Of a stretch of 64,000 bases of DNA, positions 59,571-64,000 are shown one piece after another. Both the position numbers and the translations under genes were made by a program. The notes beneath the pieces were generated by a model, which saw only the letters and a program-made list of their open reading frames with translations, had not been told where the DNA came from and did not search any database. Source of the stretch: Gammaproteobacteria bacterium (lineage in GTDB: Bacteria > Pseudomonadota > Gammaproteobacteria > Pseudomonadales > Halieaceae); the NCBI GenBank assembly GCA_009937065.1, contig JAACDF010000019.1, positions 1-64,000 of the forward strand. The letters run 5' to 3'. Position 1 is the stretch's first letter; every line of letters begins with the position of its first letter.

Positions 59571-60542
59571 TCAGGCGCTATCGACCTCGAGAAGGGCCTG
59601 AGAAATGGTAAGCAGCGGCTCATAATCAGAGTGATAAAGCTCCTTAAGCTGCTCTCGCATGCCACCTCTACTCATCAAATCCCAGTCGCGGTAACTCACT
59701 CGGTCATACCCGTGTTTAATGAAGTTAGCGCGAAGCTTTCTCATGGGCTTCAACCAATACGTCCAGTAAAAATGACTTGGCCCGTCGTCAGAAAGGGAGA
59801 CCGGATTGGCTGATGCAGGGCCACCCGAGCAAAAACGTTCGATGGCGTGTGCGGAATAACTCCTGTTCTTCACTTTGTCTGGCTGAAGGTCAGGTAATTG
59901 CTCCAGTCCAACCAATTTGCGCAAGCAATCCAGAACTTCGCTCTTATGACTACGAACATGTTCAAAACATACGAGTACGACCCGATCGCGGCCGAATAAT
60001 TCGACACAGTGACTGTAAATTGATCGAACCGGAAACCGACGGGCATCTATGTTACGCATGCCATCTGCATAGACGGCTCGCTTCTCACCAAAGCTGCCAT
60101 TTCTGAAATTGAGAAATGTCTCGATAGGGCCGCCACGGCCCTTGACCAGCGATTGCCGGTAGGCCGAGTGCAGCCAGTCCGCCGGATGCCGCGCCACATA
60201 GAGAATGTGAGCCTCCGGCATCAACTCCTTCAGTAACGCGAGATACTCCGGATGCTGCGGGTAGCCATCGTACATTTCACCCGGGATATCGGGCTTCGAT
60301 ATGAGCAGGCATTTCCCGCGTCCGGTCCGCCGCAACTCCGCCAAGGCGGCCATCACCTTTGCTTTGCAGTCGTCTGCCGAAGGATCGCGATAAAGGGCGT
60401 GCAGGGGCGTCATCAGGGCAGACGGATTGAAAAGTACACCGACATTCTTTAACTGAGCAAACACGAAATTTTGAAAGAAGCGCGTCGCTGTTTTATGCAA
60501 TCCAATGTGCACAACAATGCGAAGCGGCGATGAATCAGACAC
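59571..60542 (-). CDS. sulfotransferase-like protein (PAPS-binding P-loop)
   Basis: 323 residues. The 5'-phosphosulfate loop HIGLHKTATRFFQNF is at about 12-26 and the 3'-phosphate-binding segment YVARHPADWLHSAYRQS near 134-150, as in PAPS-dependent sulfotransferases. The remainder is poorly conserved. It could modify a surface glycan or a small molecule. The by-product PAP would be cleared by CysQ (16935-17747). It is divergent from the AraC-type gene. Confidence 0.88.
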   Translation of the reverse strand: MSDSSPLRIVVHIGLHKTATRFFQNFVFAQLKNVGVLFNPSALMTPLHALYRDPSADDCKAKVMAALAELRRTGRGKCLLISKPDIPGEMYDGYPQHPEYLALLKELMPEAHILYVARHPADWLHSAYRQSLVKGRGGPIETFLNFRNGSFGEKRAVYADGMRNIDARRFPVRSIYSHCVELFGRDRVVLVCFEHVRSHKSEVLDCLRKLVGLEQLPDLQPDKVKNRSYSAHAIERFCSGGPASANPVSLSDDGPSHFYWTYWLKPMRKLRANFIKHGYDRVSYRDWDLMSRGGMREQLKELYHSDYEPLLTISQALLEVDSA

Positions 60543-60711
60543 CTGTGTTTCCTACTCAAACAACTCTTGGTCTCATGATGAATAGCCTGAAGATCAAGTT
60601 CAAGCTTGCGCTCAAAAATCATCAAATACAGTCATTCACTGGCATTTCACCCAACCTACGCTATGTTTAAAGAGCCCACGGATGGGCATTGATGTTCACA
60701 AGGAGGTGACC

Positions 60712-61212
60712 ATGACCTTACAACTGAAAGACTCAAGCAACCGCTCCGATGAGAACGGCCTGGCTGTATCAAACACACCCCGCCCACTAGCGCGCGGTCG
60801 CGATTGCGACATCTTTGCACTTCGACTACGTGAGCGCCCGCCCGAGCCACCAGAACGGCTGCTCGAGTTCTTCGAGCGGAAGCCCCAAACACCTCTGTCT
60901 CACACAACCCTGAAAGTCATCGATGTCTTATTGACCGGCGACCTGAGCCGAATTCGATCGGAAACGCTGGCTGATAGTTTGCGCATCAGCCCGACTACGC
61001 TTCGACGCCGACTTAGTAGAGACGGCATGAGTTATCAAACCATATTGGACGCGGTTCGACGCCATCGCTGTGAAGAAAGCCTGGCTGACGACTGGATGCC
61101 AGGAAAATGTCTCGCCTGGGATTTGGGCTATGCCGAGGTCAATAGCTTTTATCGTGCCTTTCGGCGTTGGACAGGCCGAAACTACAGTGACGTAAAGTTA
61201 TTGCTGGTCTGA
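60712..61212 (+). CDS. AraC-family DNA-binding protein
   Basis: 166 residues from MTLQLKDSSNRSDENG, with a near-perfect AAGGAGGTGA Shine-Dalgarno; the track start is ten codons earlier. The C-terminal domain of about 90 residues has the two helix-turn-helix motifs (SETLADSLRISPTTLRRRLSRDG and AWDLGYAEVNSFYRAFRRWTG). The N-terminal ~70 residues are too short for a full cupin sensor domain and look disordered. Targets unknown; the divergent sulfotransferase gene is a candidate. The 3' end overlaps the convergent ydcF-like gene by 15 nt. Confidence 0.92.
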   Translation: MTLQLKDSSNRSDENGLAVSNTPRPLARGRDCDIFALRLRERPPEPPERLLEFFERKPQTPLSHTTLKVIDVLLTGDLSRIRSETLADSLRISPTTLRRRLSRDGMSYQTILDAVRRHRCEESLADDWMPGKCLAWDLGYAEVNSFYRAFRRWTGRNYSDVKLLLV

Positions 61213-61994
61213 CGACGAGTCGACAGTATCAATGGGATCGAAACGTCCCATCTTGTCGTAGACCCAAAAACCGACCCACTCGTGAATTGCAGCAGTGCTG
61301 GTTGAGAGGTGCTCGACGGTGGGCATCCATCCGGGAATAGCATGAGGGTATCGATGAACACGATGATCGGTGGGTGCTGCAGTCACTTTGAATCCCTGCG
61401 CAGTAAATAAACCGACCGCACGCCGCATATGCAGGGATGATGTAACCAGTAGCAGATGCTGGTTGCTACCGCCCTCTAGTTTGGCAACCTGCTCAGCATT
61501 ACTCTGAGTTGTCAGACTCTCTTCCTCAAGTGTAATCGCTGACTCAGAGACGCCAAGGCGAACCAATAGGTCACGCATCCGAGCGGCCTCCGAGGTTGAG
61601 CCCTGCGTCTTACCACCACTGACAATCAATCGCTGTGCTTTCTTTGCCTGCCATAGTTCGGCACCCATGAGCACACGGTCACCTGCTTCATTGAGATCTG
61701 CCCAGCGGCCGAACTTTCCCTCGGCCTCAATACCGCCGCCCAGCACCACAATTATGTCACCGTCGGGAAGCTCCTCGGGGGAAAACGCCGGATAGCGTGC
61801 CTCTAAGGGTGCTGCGAATGTATTCACACCAAATTGCGTCGACGGAAAGTACAGAATCCCCAATGCTAAAAACGTGTAGAGCCCTGCGGCCGCGCGATTG
61901 CCGCGCAGCTGGCCCCACAGCGACAGGCCAACAAAGAACAGCCCTAGAGATAGTGGGTAGACGAAAAGGGAAAGTATTTTCGTCAACGTGAACA

Positions 61995-61995
<1 letters not shown>
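61198..61995 (-). CDS. YdcF/ElyC family (DUF218) membrane protein
   Basis: 265 residues. Two N-terminal hydrophobic segments (about 7-28 and 37-55) precede the DUF218 domain with IIVVLGGGIEAEGKFGR near 82, VSGGKTQGSTSEAARMRDLL near 125 and VTSSLHMRRAVGLF near 185. Members such as ElyC affect envelope peptidoglycan and lipid-carrier metabolism. Its start overlaps the purA stop by one base (TAATG), so it is translated with purA. Confidence 0.93.

Positions 61996-64000
<2,005 letters not shown>

Overview
The window is a chromosomal segment of a Gram-negative gammaproteobacterium. The evidence is the E. coli-like order birA-coaX-tRNA-tuf-tRNA(Trp)-secE-nusG-rplKAJL-rpoBC, the Pseudomonas-like rpsF-rpsR-membrane protein-rplI-dnaB block, and hisZ-purA. 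Together with acyl-CoA synthetase, CaiB, ACAD-type phosphotransferase and DUF5916 genes, this suggests a marine heterotroph of the Cellvibrionales/Halieaceae (OM60/NOR5) type. That lineage is an inference; no 16S gene is present.

Layout. 1-14.1 kb (minus strand) is the transcription/translation locus: rpoC (3' end cut by the window edge), rpoB, rplL, rplJ with an L10-type leader, rplA, rplK, nusG, secE, tRNA-Trp, tuf, then tRNA-Thr(GGT), -Gly, -Tyr and -Thr(TGT). Two nearly identical promoters precede tRNA-Tyr and tRNA-Thr(TGT). 14.1-20.2 kb holds coaX and birA, a small membrane gene coupled to an ogt-type methyltransferase, a YdcH-like protein, cysQ, yrfG, hslR and a membrane diguanylate cyclase. 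20.2-24 kb is an isoprenoid operon: a degenerate SGNH-like protein, dxs, xseB and ispA. 24-31.1 kb (minus) is a long riboflavin/one-carbon operon: glyA-nrdR-ribD-ribE-ribBA-like-ribH-nusB-thiL-pgpA. The RibBA-like protein appears to have lost catalytic residues in both of its domains.

31.3-34 kb is ugd, a RimB-like peptidase and rimK, overlapping one another. 34-38 kb has a hypothetical membrane protein, ettA and radA. 38-41.4 kb is a DNA replication cluster: a protein with three DnaT-like repeats, an overlapping lambda-P-like protein, an orphan Hpt protein and dnaB. The first two look like a phage-derived helicase-loading pair. 41.5-47 kb is rplI, a DUF2232-like membrane gene, rpsR, rpsF (with an encoded acidic tail), rlmB and rnr.

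47-50 kb is accessory DNA. The 3' end of tRNA-Leu(CAG) is repeated 1106 bp downstream, and a second repeat lies at exactly the same offset; the interval carries one alpha/beta hydrolase gene. 49-61 kb holds mostly single transcription units for lipid and acyl metabolism and envelope or secreted proteins (SDR, phosphotransferase, DUF5916, acyl-CoA synthetase, LamG protein, CaiB, sulfotransferase, AraC regulator). The window closes with ydcF-purA-hisZ, hisZ being cut by the right edge.

CDS starts were revised from the ORF track wherever a Shine-Dalgarno sequence or family alignment favoured another codon. No CRISPR array, transposase, integrase or rRNA gene was seen.
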